From: WHSW01 sp963749365
GTDB lineage: Bacteria; Actinomycetota; Thermoleophilia; Solirubrobacterales; 70-9
Length of the DNA stretch: 64,000 nt
NCBI GenBank assembly: GCA_963749365.1
Contig: CAVVME010000001.1
Coordinates: 66,616-130,615 of the forward strand
Reading direction: 5' to 3'
Part shown: positions 10,476 to 21,810 of the stretch, piece after piece
Layout of the letters: every line of letters begins with the position of its first letter
How positions within the stretch are numbered: position 1 is the stretch's first letter
Made by a program: the position numbers and the translations under genes
The notes under the pieces: generated by a model
The model's database searches: none
What the model saw: the letters and a program-made list of their open reading frames with translations, nothing else
Told to the model about the DNA's origin: nothing

Positions 10476-10970
10476 TCAGCCGGATCCAGGCGCCGAGCCG
10501 GCGCCGTTCCCCTGCTGGTCCGAGCTCGAGTCGCCGCCGCCGGAGCCCAGCCGCCGATCGAGCCGACCCGCGCTGGTCACGCCGCCGCCGCGAAACACAT
10601 AATCGACGCTGTTCTGGGTCAGGGGCGTGAGCTCGACCGTGCCCTTGCCCTTGCAGCTCTTGCTCTTGCCCCGGTCGATCACCTCGCGGAACCGGTACGC
10701 GGTGCTGGTCGCGCCGAGGAAGTCCCAGCTCCCCGAGCAGTCGATGCCGCTGTAGCGGACCGTGTTCTGCTTCGAGCGCTCGAGCGAGACGATGCTCGCC
10801 TCGACCTCGAACGGCTTGCGGCCCTTCTGGCGCAGCTCCCCCGCCCAGGGTCCGGTGATCTCGAACTGCGGCTGCTCCGCGGTCGTGATCACCGGCTCCT
10901 CGCGCTCGCCGCAGGCGGCCAGGGCCAGCCCGAGGACGAGCAGCGGTATGGCGAGCGCGGCGCGGACCAT
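10476..10970 (-). CDS. Secreted lipoprotein of unknown function
   Basis: A 164-residue protein with a lipoprotein signal peptide, MVRAALAIPLLVLGLALAAC, whose LAAC lipobox puts the lipidated Cys at residue 20. The mature part contains a beta-rich region with GPWAGELRQKGRKPFEVEA and CSGSWDF, and a Gly/Ser-rich end. It should be anchored on the outer face of the membrane. The start at 10970 is chosen because it begins the signal peptide; the reading frame extends further upstream but that part is antisense to the next gene. The GTG of the antiporter is only twelve bases downstream. Confidence 0.75.
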   Translation of the reverse strand: MVRAALAIPLLVLGLALAACGEREEPVITTAEQPQFEITGPWAGELRQKGRKPFEVEASIVSLERSKQNTVRYSGIDCSGSWDFLGATSTAYRFREVIDRGKSKSCKGKGTVELTPLTQNSVDYVFRGGGVTSAGRLDRRLGSGGGDSSSDQQGNGAGSAPGSG

Positions 10971-11033
10971 CGGTGGATGATGTTCTACAGCCCGGCGGCG
11001 AACCGACGCCGAATTGGCGTAGCCTCGGGCCCT

Positions 11034-11699
11034 GTGCCCGCCCTGCGCCTGAGCCGCTTCGGCTTCGTCAACACCTACCTGCTCGAAGAGGACGACGGGC
11101 TGACCGTGATCGACACGATGCTTCCCCGCTCCGGCAAGCGGATCACCGCCGCGGCCGATGCCCGCGGCGCGCCGATCGCACGGATCCTGCTCACCCACGC
11201 CCATGGTGATCACGTCGGCTCGCTCGACGAGCTGCACGAGGCGGCGCCGGACGCCGAGGTGATCATCTCCGCTCGCGACGCGCGCCTGCTCGCCAAGGAC
11301 ATGAGCCTCGATTCGGGCGAGCCCGACGACGAGCTGCGCGGCAGCTATCCCGGTACCGAGACCAAGCCCGATCGCGAGCTGGCGCCCGGCGATCACGTCG
11401 GCTCGCTGGAGGCGATGGCGGCTCCCGGCCACACCCCGGGACAGCTCGCCTTCCTCGACTCGCGCGACCGGACGCTCTACTGCGCCGACGCCTACTCCAC
11501 CCTCGGCGGAGTCGCGACGAGCGCCAAGGTCAACCTGCTCTTCCCGCTGCCCGCGATGGCGACCTGGCACCGTCCGACCGCGCTCGCAAGCGCCCGGGCG
11601 CTGCGCGACCTCGACCCGAAGGCGCTCGCTCCCGGCCACGGCAAGGTGATGGAGAATCCGGGCGCCGAGATGGACCGCGCGATCGAGAAGGCAAGCTGA
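11034..11699 (+). CDS. Metallo-beta-lactamase-fold hydrolase
   Basis: A 221-residue MBL-fold enzyme. The metal-binding motif is LTHAHGDHVGSL (about residues 57-68, HxHxDH), followed by APGHTPGQLAF, YCADAYSTLGG with the bridging Asp, and a final APGHGKVM His. These are the ligands of the two-metal centre of glyoxalase II-like hydrolases. The substrate is probably a thioester, ester or phosphoester and cannot be specified. Start GTG 11034 gives the standard N-terminus (FGFVNTYLLEEDDGLTVIDT). It is divergent from the lipoprotein gene with a 63-bp shared region. Confidence 0.88.
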   Translation: MPALRLSRFGFVNTYLLEEDDGLTVIDTMLPRSGKRITAAADARGAPIARILLTHAHGDHVGSLDELHEAAPDAEVIISARDARLLAKDMSLDSGEPDDELRGSYPGTETKPDRELAPGDHVGSLEAMAAPGHTPGQLAFLDSRDRTLYCADAYSTLGGVATSAKVNLLFPLPAMATWHRPTALASARALRDLDPKALAPGHGKVMENPGAEMDRAIEKAS

Positions 11700-11713
11700 C
11701 GAGAGGAGAGCGG

Positions 11714-12194
11714 ATGACGACGAAGGCGGATTTCAACGCGGAGGAGTGGCAGCAGGTGGCCGGCGCCCCGGCGATCGCCGGGATTCATCGTCGCCACGGC
11801 CCAGAAGGGCGGCACGATCCGGGAAACGATGGCGATGGGCAAGGCTTACGCGGAGGCGAAGAAGGAACACGGCGACAGCGACCTGCTGGGCGAGATCGTC
11901 GCCACCTCGCCGCAGCCCGACCTGAAGGGGATCGAGAGCAAGGATGAGCTGCGTCTCGAGGGCCTGGCCAAGCTCCGCGAGGCGGTCGAGCTGCTCGAGT
12001 CCAAGGCGACGCCGGAAGAGGTCGACGGCTACAGGGCCTTCACCCTGACCGTCGCCCAGCGCGCCGCCGAGGCCGACAAGTCGGGCGGGGTCGTCGGGAT
12101 CGGCGGCGAGCGGGTCAGCGACGCCGAGCGCGAGGCGCTGGCGGCAGTCGCCGAGGCGCTTGGCACCCAGCCCCCCGAGCTGCCGGCCGGGTAG
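11714..12194 (+). CDS. Conserved hypothetical protein, frame break near 11787
   Basis: Starts at ATG 11714 after GAGAGGAGAG, fourteen bases behind the MBL hydrolase, so probably in the same transcript. The first 23 residues are MTTKADFNAEEWQQVAGAPA and a few more. Then the frame breaks at GGGATTC near 11787; removing one base gives a continuous protein of about 160 residues including FIVATAQKGGTIRETMAMGK and a Gly-rich SGGVVGIGGERVSDAERE end. The all-helical, Ala/Glu-rich composition suggests a small cytosolic helical bundle. No family was recognised with confidence. Confidence 0.6.
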
Positions 12195-12203
12195 CGGCGG
12201 CGC

Positions 12204-14042
12204 TCAGCCTCCTTCGCGCTCCGCCTCGGCTTCGGCCGCGGTCGCCTCGGCGGCCTCGAGCCGGCGCTCGATCAGCTCCAGGCCCGAGGCCCAGAAGCCC
12301 GGGTCGGTGAGGTCGACGCCGACGATCTCGCCCAGCTCCTCGGGCGGGCGCGAGCCGCCCGCGCGCAGCAGCTCGAGGTAGGAGCCGACGAACTCCTCGC
12401 CGCGCTCCTCGTAGCGGCGATAGACCGAGAGCGCGAGCAGGTGCCCGTAGGCATAGGCATACACGTAGCCGGGCGTGTCGATGAAGTGCGGCACGTAGGA
12501 CCACCAGGAGCCGTAGTCGTCGCCGAGCTCGACCGAGTCGCCGAGCAGGTCGGCCTGGGTCTCGAGCCAGGCGGTCGCCAAGCCGTCGACCGAGAGCTCG
12601 CCCGACTCGCGGCGCTGGCTGTGGACGCGGTCCTCGAACCGGTTCATCGCCACCTGGCGAAAGACGGCGGCGACGGCGCCGTCGAGCGAGTCGGCGAGCA
12701 GCGAGAGCCGCGCCGCCGCGTCGGGGGCGCGCTCGAGCAGCGCCCCGAGGACGATCGACTCGCCGAAGATCGAGGCGGTCTCGGCGACCGTGAGCGGGGT
12801 CGCGAACTCGAAGATCCCCTGCGGGCGCGCGAGCGCCGCGTGCACACCGTGGCCGAGCTCGTGCGCCATCACCAGCACGTCGCCGGGGCGCGAGGTGTAG
12901 TTGAGCATCACGTAGGGGTGCGCTGAGGGAACCGCGTAGGAGCAGAAGGCGCCGCCACGCTTGCCGGGCAGCGGCGGCGCGTCGACGTAGGCGCCGCTGA
13001 AGAAGCCGCCCGCGACCTCGCCGAGCTCGGGCGAGAAGCCGCGGTAGCAGTCGAGCACCAGCTCGCGCGCCTCGTCGTAGGCGATCCGCTGCTCGGTCTC
13101 GGCGACCGGCGCCATCCGGTCGTAGTGGGCGAGCCGGTCGAGGCCGAGGATCCGCGCCTTGAGCCGATACCAGCGCCGGGCGAGCTCGTAGTGCTCGACG
13201 ACCGCCTCGATCAGCGCCGCAACCGACTCGTCGGAGGCCTCGTTGGCGAGGTTTCGCGAGGCGAGCCAGTGCTCGTAGGAGCGCAGGCGGTCCTTGGTCG
13301 CCTTGTCGGCGAGCAGGGTGTTGAAGACGAAGGCACGGGTGCGAAGCCCGGGCTCGAGCGCCGCGGTGACGCCCTCGGCGACCGCGCGGCGCGCCTCGCG
13401 GTCGGGGTCCTGGAGCACCGCCAGCGCCTCCATCAGCTGCACCGGCTGCTCGGCATCGGGGAGCTCGACCGTGATCGCCGAGGTCTGCTCGGTGAACAGC
13501 CGCGCGAAGGCCGAGGGCCCGGTGACCGAGGTCTCGGTGAGGATCTTCTCCTCGGGCTCTGAGAGCTGGTGCGGGCGGTAGCGGCGCAGGGTCGTCAGGT
13601 GATGGCGCCAGCGCTCGAGCTCGGGCGCCGCGAGCAGCTCGGCGGCGCGCTCGTCCTCGAGCAGGTTCCACTCGAGGTCGAAGAACAGCAGCGTCGTCTG
13701 CAGCTGCGCCGCGCGCTCCTGGACGCGCTGCATCAGCGCCCCCGCCTCGGGCGACTGGGTGTCGACCGAGAAGCCCAGCGCGGCGTAGCCGCCGGCGCGC
13801 CCGACGAGGTCGGCGATCTCCTCCAGCTCGCTCATCGCCGCGGCGACGGAGGCGGCGTCGAGCTCGGCGAGCTTGCCGCGGTACTCGGCGGCAAAGGCAT
13901 CGGAGCGCTGCTCGGCCTGGTCGAGGCGAGCGCTGACCCCCTCGGCGCCCTCGCCGCCGACCAGCGGCTCGAGGTCCCAGCGAGCCTCGGCGAGTGCCTG
14001 GTCGGCGGGCGGTGCCGCGGCGGCGGGTGCCTCGGAATGCAT
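12204..14042 (-). CDS. pepF: Oligoendopeptidase F, M3 metallopeptidase
   Basis: A 612-residue M3-family zinc peptidase that cleaves short peptides in the cytosol. The catalytic motif HELGHGVH lies near residues 391-398, and the third zinc ligand falls in ETASIFGESIV about 25 residues later. The upstream CSYAVPSAHPYVMLNYTS block is typical of PepF. The length matches the family. The start ATG is internal to a run of possible codons at the 5' end; 14042 is used because MHSEAPAAAAPPADQALAEA is a plausible N-terminus. It ends ten bases from the convergent hypothetical gene. Confidence 0.93.
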   Translation of the reverse strand: MHSEAPAAAAPPADQALAEARWDLEPLVGGEGAEGVSARLDQAEQRSDAFAAEYRGKLAELDAASVAAAMSELEEIADLVGRAGGYAALGFSVDTQSPEAGALMQRVQERAAQLQTTLLFFDLEWNLLEDERAAELLAAPELERWRHHLTTLRRYRPHQLSEPEEKILTETSVTGPSAFARLFTEQTSAITVELPDAEQPVQLMEALAVLQDPDREARRAVAEGVTAALEPGLRTRAFVFNTLLADKATKDRLRSYEHWLASRNLANEASDESVAALIEAVVEHYELARRWYRLKARILGLDRLAHYDRMAPVAETEQRIAYDEARELVLDCYRGFSPELGEVAGGFFSGAYVDAPPLPGKRGGAFCSYAVPSAHPYVMLNYTSRPGDVLVMAHELGHGVHAALARPQGIFEFATPLTVAETASIFGESIVLGALLERAPDAAARLSLLADSLDGAVAAVFRQVAMNRFEDRVHSQRRESGELSVDGLATAWLETQADLLGDSVELGDDYGSWWSYVPHFIDTPGYVYAYAYGHLLALSVYRRYEERGEEFVGSYLELLRAGGSRPPEELGEIVGVDLTDPGFWASGLELIERRLEAAEATAAEAEAEREGG

Positions 14043-14052
14043 GCCGAGCAGG

Positions 14053-15030
14053 CTACTCAGGCGCGACGCGATTGCGCAGCAGCAGCAGCGCGAGCAGGAG
14101 CAGGAGTGCGAGCAGCGACCCGACCCCGAGCAACCAGAAGGCGGCGGCCGACTCGACCTCGCCCACCATCCACCCGAAGTTCATCCCGAAAAAGCCGGTG
14201 AGGAAGGTCAGCGGCAGGAATATCGTCGCCACGATCGTCAATCGGTAGCTGGTCTCGTTGAGCTTTACCTGCAGCGCGTTGGAGAGCGCCTGGCTCGCCG
14301 CGTCGATCCGGTCGACGGCGCGATCGAGCTGGGCCTCGATGCGCTCGAAGTACTGGTGTCGGTCGGGCTCGAGGCTGGAGACGTGCTCGATCTCCTCACC
14401 GACTCGCTCGAACAGGGCCCGCTCGGGCCCGATCCGCAGACGCAGCGTGGTGAGCTGGGTGCGCAGGCTGCGAATGCTCGCCTCGTCGGCCCTGCGGGGG
14501 CGCAGCCCGGCCTCCATCAGCCGGGTCTCGAGATCGCCGATCTCGCCCTCGATCGTCGCCAGCGCCTCGAGCACGGTGTTGGTCATCCCGTCGAGTGCCA
14601 CATAGAAGACGTAGCGCTCTGTGCGCCCGGCCGGAATCTGTCCACCGGCGACCAGTTCGGGCAAGTCGAGCCGGTGCTCGTGGGCGGTGATCAGGAAGTC
14701 GCCGTGGAGGAGGACATTGACGCGTACTAGACGCAGCACCTGGTCCTCCTCGCGTCCATCCCCGAACCCCTCTGGGCCCGCATCACACCAGAACGGGAAC
14801 ACGATCAGGTCACCCTCGACATGTATCCGATGCGCGGGTGCGCCGCCGGGCTGAAAGCTTTCGAGCTTTTGAGCGGCGGCCTCCGAGACCCCGAACGCCT
14901 GCGCGATTTCCACCGCCCCGATCCCATCGGCGAGACCCAGATCGGCCCAGAAGAACTCGTTCCGGGAGCGATGCTCGGCGACCTCCGCCGAGTCGCACCG
15001 GTGCATGATCGGGATCTGCGGTGCGGCCAC
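14053..15030 (-). CDS. CorA-like divalent metal transporter
   Basis: A 325-residue protein. The first 240 residues form a cytosolic alpha/beta and helical domain; the C-terminal part has two transmembrane helices, the first ending in the signature FLTGFFGMNFGW (about 274-285) containing GMN, the selectivity motif of CorA channels. A second helix of mostly Leu/Ala follows. It should move Mg2+ (or Co2+/Zn2+) across the membrane as a pentamer. It is followed at ten bases by pepF on the same strand and is divergent from the potassium channel gene. Confidence 0.88.
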   Translation of the reverse strand: MAAPQIPIMHRCDSAEVAEHRSRNEFFWADLGLADGIGAVEIAQAFGVSEAAAQKLESFQPGGAPAHRIHVEGDLIVFPFWCDAGPEGFGDGREEDQVLRLVRVNVLLHGDFLITAHEHRLDLPELVAGGQIPAGRTERYVFYVALDGMTNTVLEALATIEGEIGDLETRLMEAGLRPRRADEASIRSLRTQLTTLRLRIGPERALFERVGEEIEHVSSLEPDRHQYFERIEAQLDRAVDRIDAASQALSNALQVKLNETSYRLTIVATIFLPLTFLTGFFGMNFGWMVGEVESAAAFWLLGVGSLLALLLLLALLLLRNRVAPE

Positions 15031-15090
15031 CTCGGCGCTGACTTTAGGCGCGGCTCCGGACCCCCCTCGCCGGATAGCCTGCGGCGGTCG

Positions 15091-16117
15091 ATGCCACGGG
15101 ACACGCCGGACACCGGGATCGTTGTCGAGCTACCAGGCCGGGAGGCGGGGCCGTTCGCGAAGATCGGGCGCCGGGTGCTGCTGGCGTTGGCGCTGATCAC
15201 GCTCGTCGCGCTCGTCACCTACGCCGGACGCGACGGCTACGTGGACCCCGAGGATGACTCGATCAGCCTCCTCGACGCCTTCTACTACTCGACCGTCACA
15301 ATCACCACGACCGGCTACGGCGACATCCGCCCGGTCACCGACGAGGCCCGCCTGGTGACCACGATCATCGTCACCCCGGCCCGGGTCCTGTTCCTGATCC
15401 TGCTCGTCGGCACGACATTGGAGATACTCGCCGAGCGAAGCCGCCAGGCTTACCGCCGGGCGCGCTGGAGGAGGAGCTTGGACAAGCACACGATCATCTG
15501 CGGCTACGGGACCAAGGGGCGGACCGCGATCGGGACGCTGCTCGGCAAGGGAGCGACCGCCGGGCAGATAGTCGTAATCGACGAGCGCTCGGACGCGGCC
15601 TCGGCGGCCAAGGCGGACGGCTACGCGGTGGTGATCGGCAACGCCTCGCGACCGCGCGACGCTCCAGCAGGCCGAGATCGAGCGCGCGAGCTCGGTCGTC
15701 GTCGCGGTCGACCGCGACGACGCCGCGGTCCTGGTCACGCTCACCGCCCGCGAGCTGAACGAGCGGGCGACGATCGTCGCCGCGGTGCGCGAGGAGGAGA
15801 ACGTGCACCTGCTGCACCAGAGCGGCGCCGACAGCGTCGTCACCTCTTCGGCCGCCGCCGGGCGGCTGCTCGGGCTGTCGACCGAAACGCCGCAGATCAC
15901 CGAGCTGCTCGAGGACCTGCTCACCGTCGGCCAGGGCCTCGACATCGTCGAGCGCGCGGTCGAGCCCGAGGAGGCCGGGTCGCCCGCGGGCAGCAGCGGA
16001 CGCGACACGATGCTGCTCGCCGTCGTCCGCGACGGCGAGCTGATCCGCTTCGACGACGAGCGGATCGCCGAGCTGCGCGCCGGCGACCGCATAGTCGAGC
16101 TGCAGACCGCCGCTTGA
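15091..16117 (+). CDS. TrkA-N potassium channel protein, frame break near 15655
   Basis: A two-helix ion-channel module followed by a nucleotide-binding domain. The pore motif TTTGYGD is at residues 72-78, preceded by YYSTVTI. The RCK/TrkA-N domain starts with HTIICGYGTKGRTA (about 130-143) and binds NAD or ATP. After GNAS the frame breaks; removing one base at CCGCGCGACG (about 15655) continues the domain through VVVAVDRDDAAVLVTLTARE and VVTSSAAAGRLLGLSTETPQ to the stop at 16117, total about 341 residues. This is the usual single-pore Kch-like architecture. ATG 15091 fits. Confidence 0.82.
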
Positions 16118-16133
16118 GCCGGCGGGCGGTCGC

Positions 16134-16487
16134 CTATCCCCTATCCGAATCAGCGAGTCCAAAAGGGGTTCCCTCGGAATCGCGACAGATTGCCCATCGC
16201 TCACCCGGGTGGATGATGCTGCCGCCGAGCCTTTCCACCCGCTCCACGGCTGCGCCTAGATCGCCGACCTCGAAGTAGGGCAGCGAGAATGAGTCGCCGG
16301 GGCCGCGGCCGCGCGCGTGCACGCCGACCGCCGGCACACCGTTGCCCGTCTGCCACCCCTCACCCTGGCCCGCGGGGCGCGGCTCGAGCTCGGCGCCCAG
16401 CAGCCCGCCCCAGAACCGCCGCGCCCGCTCCGGGTCGTCGGCCGGGAACTCGATCAGCGATGGGCGCGCCTCGGGCACGCGGCCCAC
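16134..16487 (-). CDS. VOC/glyoxalase-family protein
   Basis: A 117-residue single-module VOC protein. PSLIEFPADDPERARRFW at the start and YFEVGDLGAAVERVERLGG in the second half are the two beta-alpha-beta repeats of the vicinal-oxygen-chelate fold, and CRDSEGTPFGL is the typical last strand. The metal ligands cannot be fully assigned, so it may be a binding protein rather than an enzyme. The start codon at 16487 is the first in frame. It ends close to the convergent potassium channel gene. Confidence 0.8.
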   Translation of the reverse strand: MGRVPEARPSLIEFPADDPERARRFWGGLLGAELEPRPAGQGEGWQTGNGVPAVGVHARGRGPGDSFSLPYFEVGDLGAAVERVERLGGSIIHPGERWAICRDSEGTPFGLADSDRG

Positions 16488-16521
16488 GATAGCCGCCGCT
16501 CGGCCGCCTAGCTTGCGGACG

Positions 16522-17013
16522 GTGCGACGGTTACGCGAGCGGGCGAGGAAGCGGCGAGCGAGCGCCCCGGCGCGCCGCCATCCCGCCTACTACCGGGTCG
16601 CCGGGATCGATCTACGTCGTGAGATGGAGCGGCTGCAGGCGCTCGCAGTATTCGCGCGCGGCCCGCTGGCCGAGAGCTCGCCGGAGCTGAAGGTGAGGCG
16701 CGCGAGCCGGCGACCGAACCGGCTCGGCTTCGCCATCCCCGGCGAGTCGCGGCTCTCGGTCACCGACTATCCCGGGATCAGGCCCGGCGACGTGCTCGAG
16801 ACACTGCTGCACGAGCTCGTCCACCTGCAGGTCGGCCGCCGGCGAGAGGCACACGCGTGGCACGGACGGACGTTCAAGGACACTCTCGCCCGCGCGATGG
16901 CCGAGGCCTACGGGATCACCGTGCGACCGCCGAACTGCCGCCACGGCGTCTACGCCGACGCACTGGAGCGGCGGCGGCTGCGCCAGGGCGAGCAGCTCGA
17001 GCTGACGAGCTGA
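16522..17013 (+). CDS. SprT-like zinc metalloprotease
   Basis: A 163-residue protein. The zinc motif HELVHLQVGRRREAHAWHGR (about residues 98-117) has HExxH and a downstream H-x-x-x-F type ligand region (AWHGRTFKD), as in SprT/YgjP-like proteases. The N-terminal 30 residues are very basic. It is likely a cytosolic or nucleoid-associated protease; the substrate is unknown. GTG 16522 is chosen as the first start giving a compact protein; the reading frame is open further upstream over the VOC gene. Confidence 0.75.
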   Translation: MRRLRERARKRRASAPARRHPAYYRVAGIDLRREMERLQALAVFARGPLAESSPELKVRRASRRPNRLGFAIPGESRLSVTDYPGIRPGDVLETLLHELVHLQVGRRREAHAWHGRTFKDTLARAMAEAYGITVRPPNCRHGVYADALERRRLRQGEQLELTS

Positions 17014-17071
17014 GCCGGGCTCAAGCTCGACCGTCACCCAGCCCAGACCGGGCGGCGCACGGCCCTGCGCC

Positions 17072-18232
17072 CTAAGGCCGCTCGCCCCCCGTCACCACGT
17101 CGCGCGCCAGCGGCACGCCGGGGCGATAGACCAGGTGCGCGTAGGAGGGCGCCTCGAGCACGACCGCGTCGGCGCGGGCGCCGGGGCGCAGGCGCCCGAG
17201 GTCGTCGCGGCGCAGGGCCCGGGCGCCGCCCAGCGTCGCCGCGAGCAGCGCCTCCTCGATCGTCATCCCGAGCTCGCGTACGGCCAGGGCGAGGCAGAAC
17301 GCCATCGACGTCGTGTAGCTCGAACCCGGGTTGCAGTTGGTCGCGATCGCGACCTCGGCGCCCGCGTCGAGGACCGCGCGCGCATCGGGGTAGGGCTGGC
17401 GGGTCGAGAAGTCGGTCGCCGGGAGGAAGGTGGCGACGGTCTCGCCGCCGGCGAGCGCCTCCACGTCAGCCTCGGTGAGATAGGTGCAGTGGTCGACCGA
17501 GGCCGCCCCGAGCTCGACCGCGAGCGCCACCCCCGCCCCCGGGCCGAGCTGGTTTCCGTGCACGCGCAGCCCGAGGCCGGCGGCGCGCCCCGCCTCGAGC
17601 ACGGCCCGCGACTGCTCGGGGTCGAAGGCGCCGCGCTCGCAGAAGACGTCGATCCAGCGGCAGTAGGGAGCACAGGCCTCGAGCATCTCGCCGCAGACGA
17701 GCGCGACGTAGTCGTCGGGGCGCGACTCGTAGTCGGCCGGGACCGCGTGCGCGCCCAGGAACGTGACCTCGTCGGTGAGCCGGGCGGCGACCTCGCACAG
17801 CCGCCGTTCGCCCTCGACCTCGAGCGCGTAGCCGGACTTGATCTCGATCGTCGTGATCCCGGCGCGACGCGCCTCGGCAAGTCGCTCCCGGGCGAGCGAT
17901 TCGAGCTCCTCGGTCGAAGCCCGAGCGGTGGCCTCGCTGGTCACCCGGATCCCGCCGGCCTCATACGGCGCGCCCGCCATCCGCGCGGCGAACTCCTCCG
18001 CCCGGTCGCCCGCGAAGACCAGGTGCGTGTGCGAGTCGACGAAGCCCGGGATCACGCAGCGCCCGCCGGCGTCGAGCCGGCGGTCACCGGCGGCGCCCGC
18101 CCGCTCGACTGCGACCACCCGCTCGCCCTCGCAGACCAGGGCGGCGTCGGTGACGACCCCCAGCGACCCCTCGCCGAGCTCGGGATCGTTGGTGACCAGC
18201 TGGCCGATGTTGTCGATCACCAGTGCGCTCAT
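17072..18232 (-). CDS. hutI: Imidazolonepropionase
   Basis: A 386-residue amidohydrolase that opens the ring of 4-imidazolone-5-propanoate to N-formimidoyl-L-glutamate, third step of histidine breakdown. Metal site: GFVDSHTHLVFAGDR (HxH), later HAVPADYESR, HGNQLG and the catalytic region DHCTYLTEADV, ending with ATNCNPGSSYTTSM, the HutI signature. ATG at 18232 is chosen because it starts MSALVIDNIGQLVTNDP. The reading frame is open upstream into hutF without a stop, so the two would be one polypeptide unless a further indel hides the hutF stop at an ATGA overlap. Confidence 0.93.
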   Translation of the reverse strand: MSALVIDNIGQLVTNDPELGEGSLGVVTDAALVCEGERVVAVERAGAAGDRRLDAGGRCVIPGFVDSHTHLVFAGDRAEEFAARMAGAPYEAGGIRVTSEATARASTEELESLARERLAEARRAGITTIEIKSGYALEVEGERRLCEVAARLTDEVTFLGAHAVPADYESRPDDYVALVCGEMLEACAPYCRWIDVFCERGAFDPEQSRAVLEAGRAAGLGLRVHGNQLGPGAGVALAVELGAASVDHCTYLTEADVEALAGGETVATFLPATDFSTRQPYPDARAVLDAGAEVAIATNCNPGSSYTTSMAFCLALAVRELGMTIEEALLAATLGGARALRRDDLGRLRPGARADAVVLEAPSYAHLVYRPGVPLARDVVTGGERP

Positions 18233-19580
18233 CCGCTCACCCGGCCCGTTCCCGTCGACGACCGCCGCGATCGAGTCCCGCAGCTCGGCGGCGACGTCGA
18301 TCTCGAGGTGGACGCCGTCGCGGACCAGCTCGCGCCCGCCGGCGATCACCCGCCGCACGTCGGCGGCGGTCGCCGAGTAGACCAGCGACTCGAGCGCCGT
18401 CTCCCTCTCGACGCCGGCGAGCCGCACCCCGTCGAGGCCCACGGTGACCAGGTCGGCGATCGCGCCGGGCTCGAGCCTCCCCGCCTCCGGCCAGCCGAGC
18501 GCCGCGTGTCCCTGCTCGGTGCCGGCCCGCAGCAGCTCACTCGCCGTGTGGTGACCGCGCTCGCCGGTCGCCAGGCGCTGGTCGAGCTCGACGGCGCGCA
18601 TCTCCTCGAACTGGTCGATCACCGCGTGCGAGTCGGAGCCAAGCGCCAGGCCGGCGCCCGCGTCGGCGATCGCCCGGGCGGGGCCGATCCCGTCGGCGAG
18701 GTCGCGCTCGGTGGTCGGGCAGAGGCAGCAGTGCGCGCCGACCTCGCCGAGCAGGGCGATGTCCGGCGCGTCGACGTGGGTGAAGTGGACGGCCGTGAAC
18801 GCGGGCGAGAGCGCCCCCGCGTCGGCGAGCAGCGCGGTCGGGGTGCGCCCGTGGGCGGCGAGGCTGGCCTCGTTCTCGGCCGGCTGCTCGGAGACGTGGG
18901 CGTGAAGCGGGCACCCGCGTGCCGTCGCCCATTCGGCGACCGTTGCCGCCGAGTCGGGGTCGACCGCCCGGATGCTGTGGATCGCGGCGCCCAGTCGCGC
19001 CCCCGCGCCGAGGTCGCCGAGCGCCTCGACCCGCTCCGCCCAGCGCTCGGCGTCGCCGTCCGAGAACCGCCGCTGGGCGCCCTCGAGCTCGGTGTCCGGG
19101 CCGCCGTGCAGAGTAGCAGGCGTCGAGCAGCGTGATCCGGATCCCGGCCTCCGCGGCGGCGGCGACGAGCGTTCGGCCGAGCTCGTTCGGGTCCGCGTAC
19201 GGCACGCCGCCCGGATCGTGGTGCAGGTAGTGGAACTCGCCCACCGCGGTGATCCCGGCGAGCGCCATCTCGGCGTACGTCGCCCGGGCGAGGCGGAGGT
19301 AGCTCTCCGGCTCGATAGTCGCCGCGAGCTCGTACATCGCCGCCCGCCAGCTCCAGAACGAGCCGCGCCCGGTCTCGGCGCGACCGCGCAGCGCTCGCTG
19401 GAAGGCGTGCGAGTGGGCGTTGGCGAGCCCGGGGATGGTGAGGCCGGGCAGCCGCTCTGCGCCCGCCGCCGGCGCCCCCGGCTCGACCCGCGCGATCCGC
19501 TCTCCCTCGAGCTCGACCACGACCTCCGCCTCGACCCCCTCGCCGCCGAGCCAGGCGAGCTCACAGACGTAGGCGGTCAC
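18229..19580 (-). CDS. hutF: Formimidoylglutamate deiminase, frame break near 19105
   Basis: About 450 residues; hydrolyses N-formimidoyl-L-glutamate to N-formyl-L-glutamate and ammonia. Features: IPGLANAHSHAFQRALRG (metal-binding HSH), GEFHYLHHDPGG, HAHVSEQPAENEAS, FTHVDAPDIALLGEVGAHCC and ALGSDSHAVIDQFEEMR. GTG 19580 overlaps the stop of the deformylase gene (GTGA). At about 19105 a surplus base (sense TAC-T-CTG) breaks the frame; on removal the HGGPDTELEG part follows directly. The end is uncertain because the frame runs on into hutI. Confidence 0.88.
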
Positions 19581-20151
19581 GAGCCCGCCCGCGCGTTGAT
19601 CGCGCTGACCCGCTCGAGAAACTCGTCGCGGTGGAAGCGCTCGAACTGCTCCCAGGTCGAGAGCGTGGTCGGGTCGGCGACCCGATCGACGAACAGGATC
19701 CCGTCGAGATGGTCGACCTCGTGCTGGAAGGTGCCCGCGGTCAGCCCGCGCACGACCTGCTCGCGCTCGAGCCCGGAGCGGTCGAGGTAGCGGGCCCGGA
19801 CCGCGAGCCGCCGGGGCACGTCGCCGCGCAGGTCCGGGACCGAGAGGCAGCCCTCGTTGATCTCGACCAGCTCGGAGTCGAGCGGCTCGAGCTCCGGGTT
19901 GACCAGCACCGTGAGCGGGAACGACGGCTTGTACGGATAGCGCGGGTTGTCCGGCTCGACCTCGATCACCGCGATGCGCACTGCCTCGCCGACCTGGTTC
20001 GCCGCCAAGCCGGCGCCGTGGGCGGCGCGCTTGATCGCGATCATCTCGTCGATCAGGCCCTGGATCCGCGGCGAGCCGAGCTCCTCGCGGCCGAGCTCGC
20101 GAGCGCGCTCGCGCAGCACCGGGTCGCCGATCGTCGTGATCTCGCGCTCGG

Positions 20152-20155
<4 letters not shown>
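19577..20155 (-). CDS. Peptide-deformylase-family enzyme in the hut operon
   Basis: A 192-residue protein with all three peptide deformylase motifs: GAGLAANQ (residues 47-54), EGCLS (101-105, Cys metal ligand) and QHEVDHLDG (144-152, HExxH). It is therefore an active-site-complete metallo-deformylase. It lies between hutU and hutF, overlapping both by GTGA, while no N-formylglutamate deformylase (HutG) or formiminoglutamase is visible. This position suggests it removes formate from N-formyl-L-glutamate, the HutF product, rather than from nascent proteins (inference). The alternative is an ordinary def gene trapped in the operon. Confidence 0.85.

Positions 20156-21806
<1,651 letters not shown>

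Positions 21807-21810
<4 letters not shown>

Noticed and set aside
9579..11699. Open frame of 706 codons crossing the antiporter, lipoprotein and MBL genes
   Set aside because: The first 480 codons are antisense to two real genes; only the last 221 codons (MBL hydrolase) are supported.
17072..19564. A single 830-codon gene
   Set aside because: It is the join of hutF and hutI after a frame break. Kept as two features, with the possible fusion recorded as a finding.
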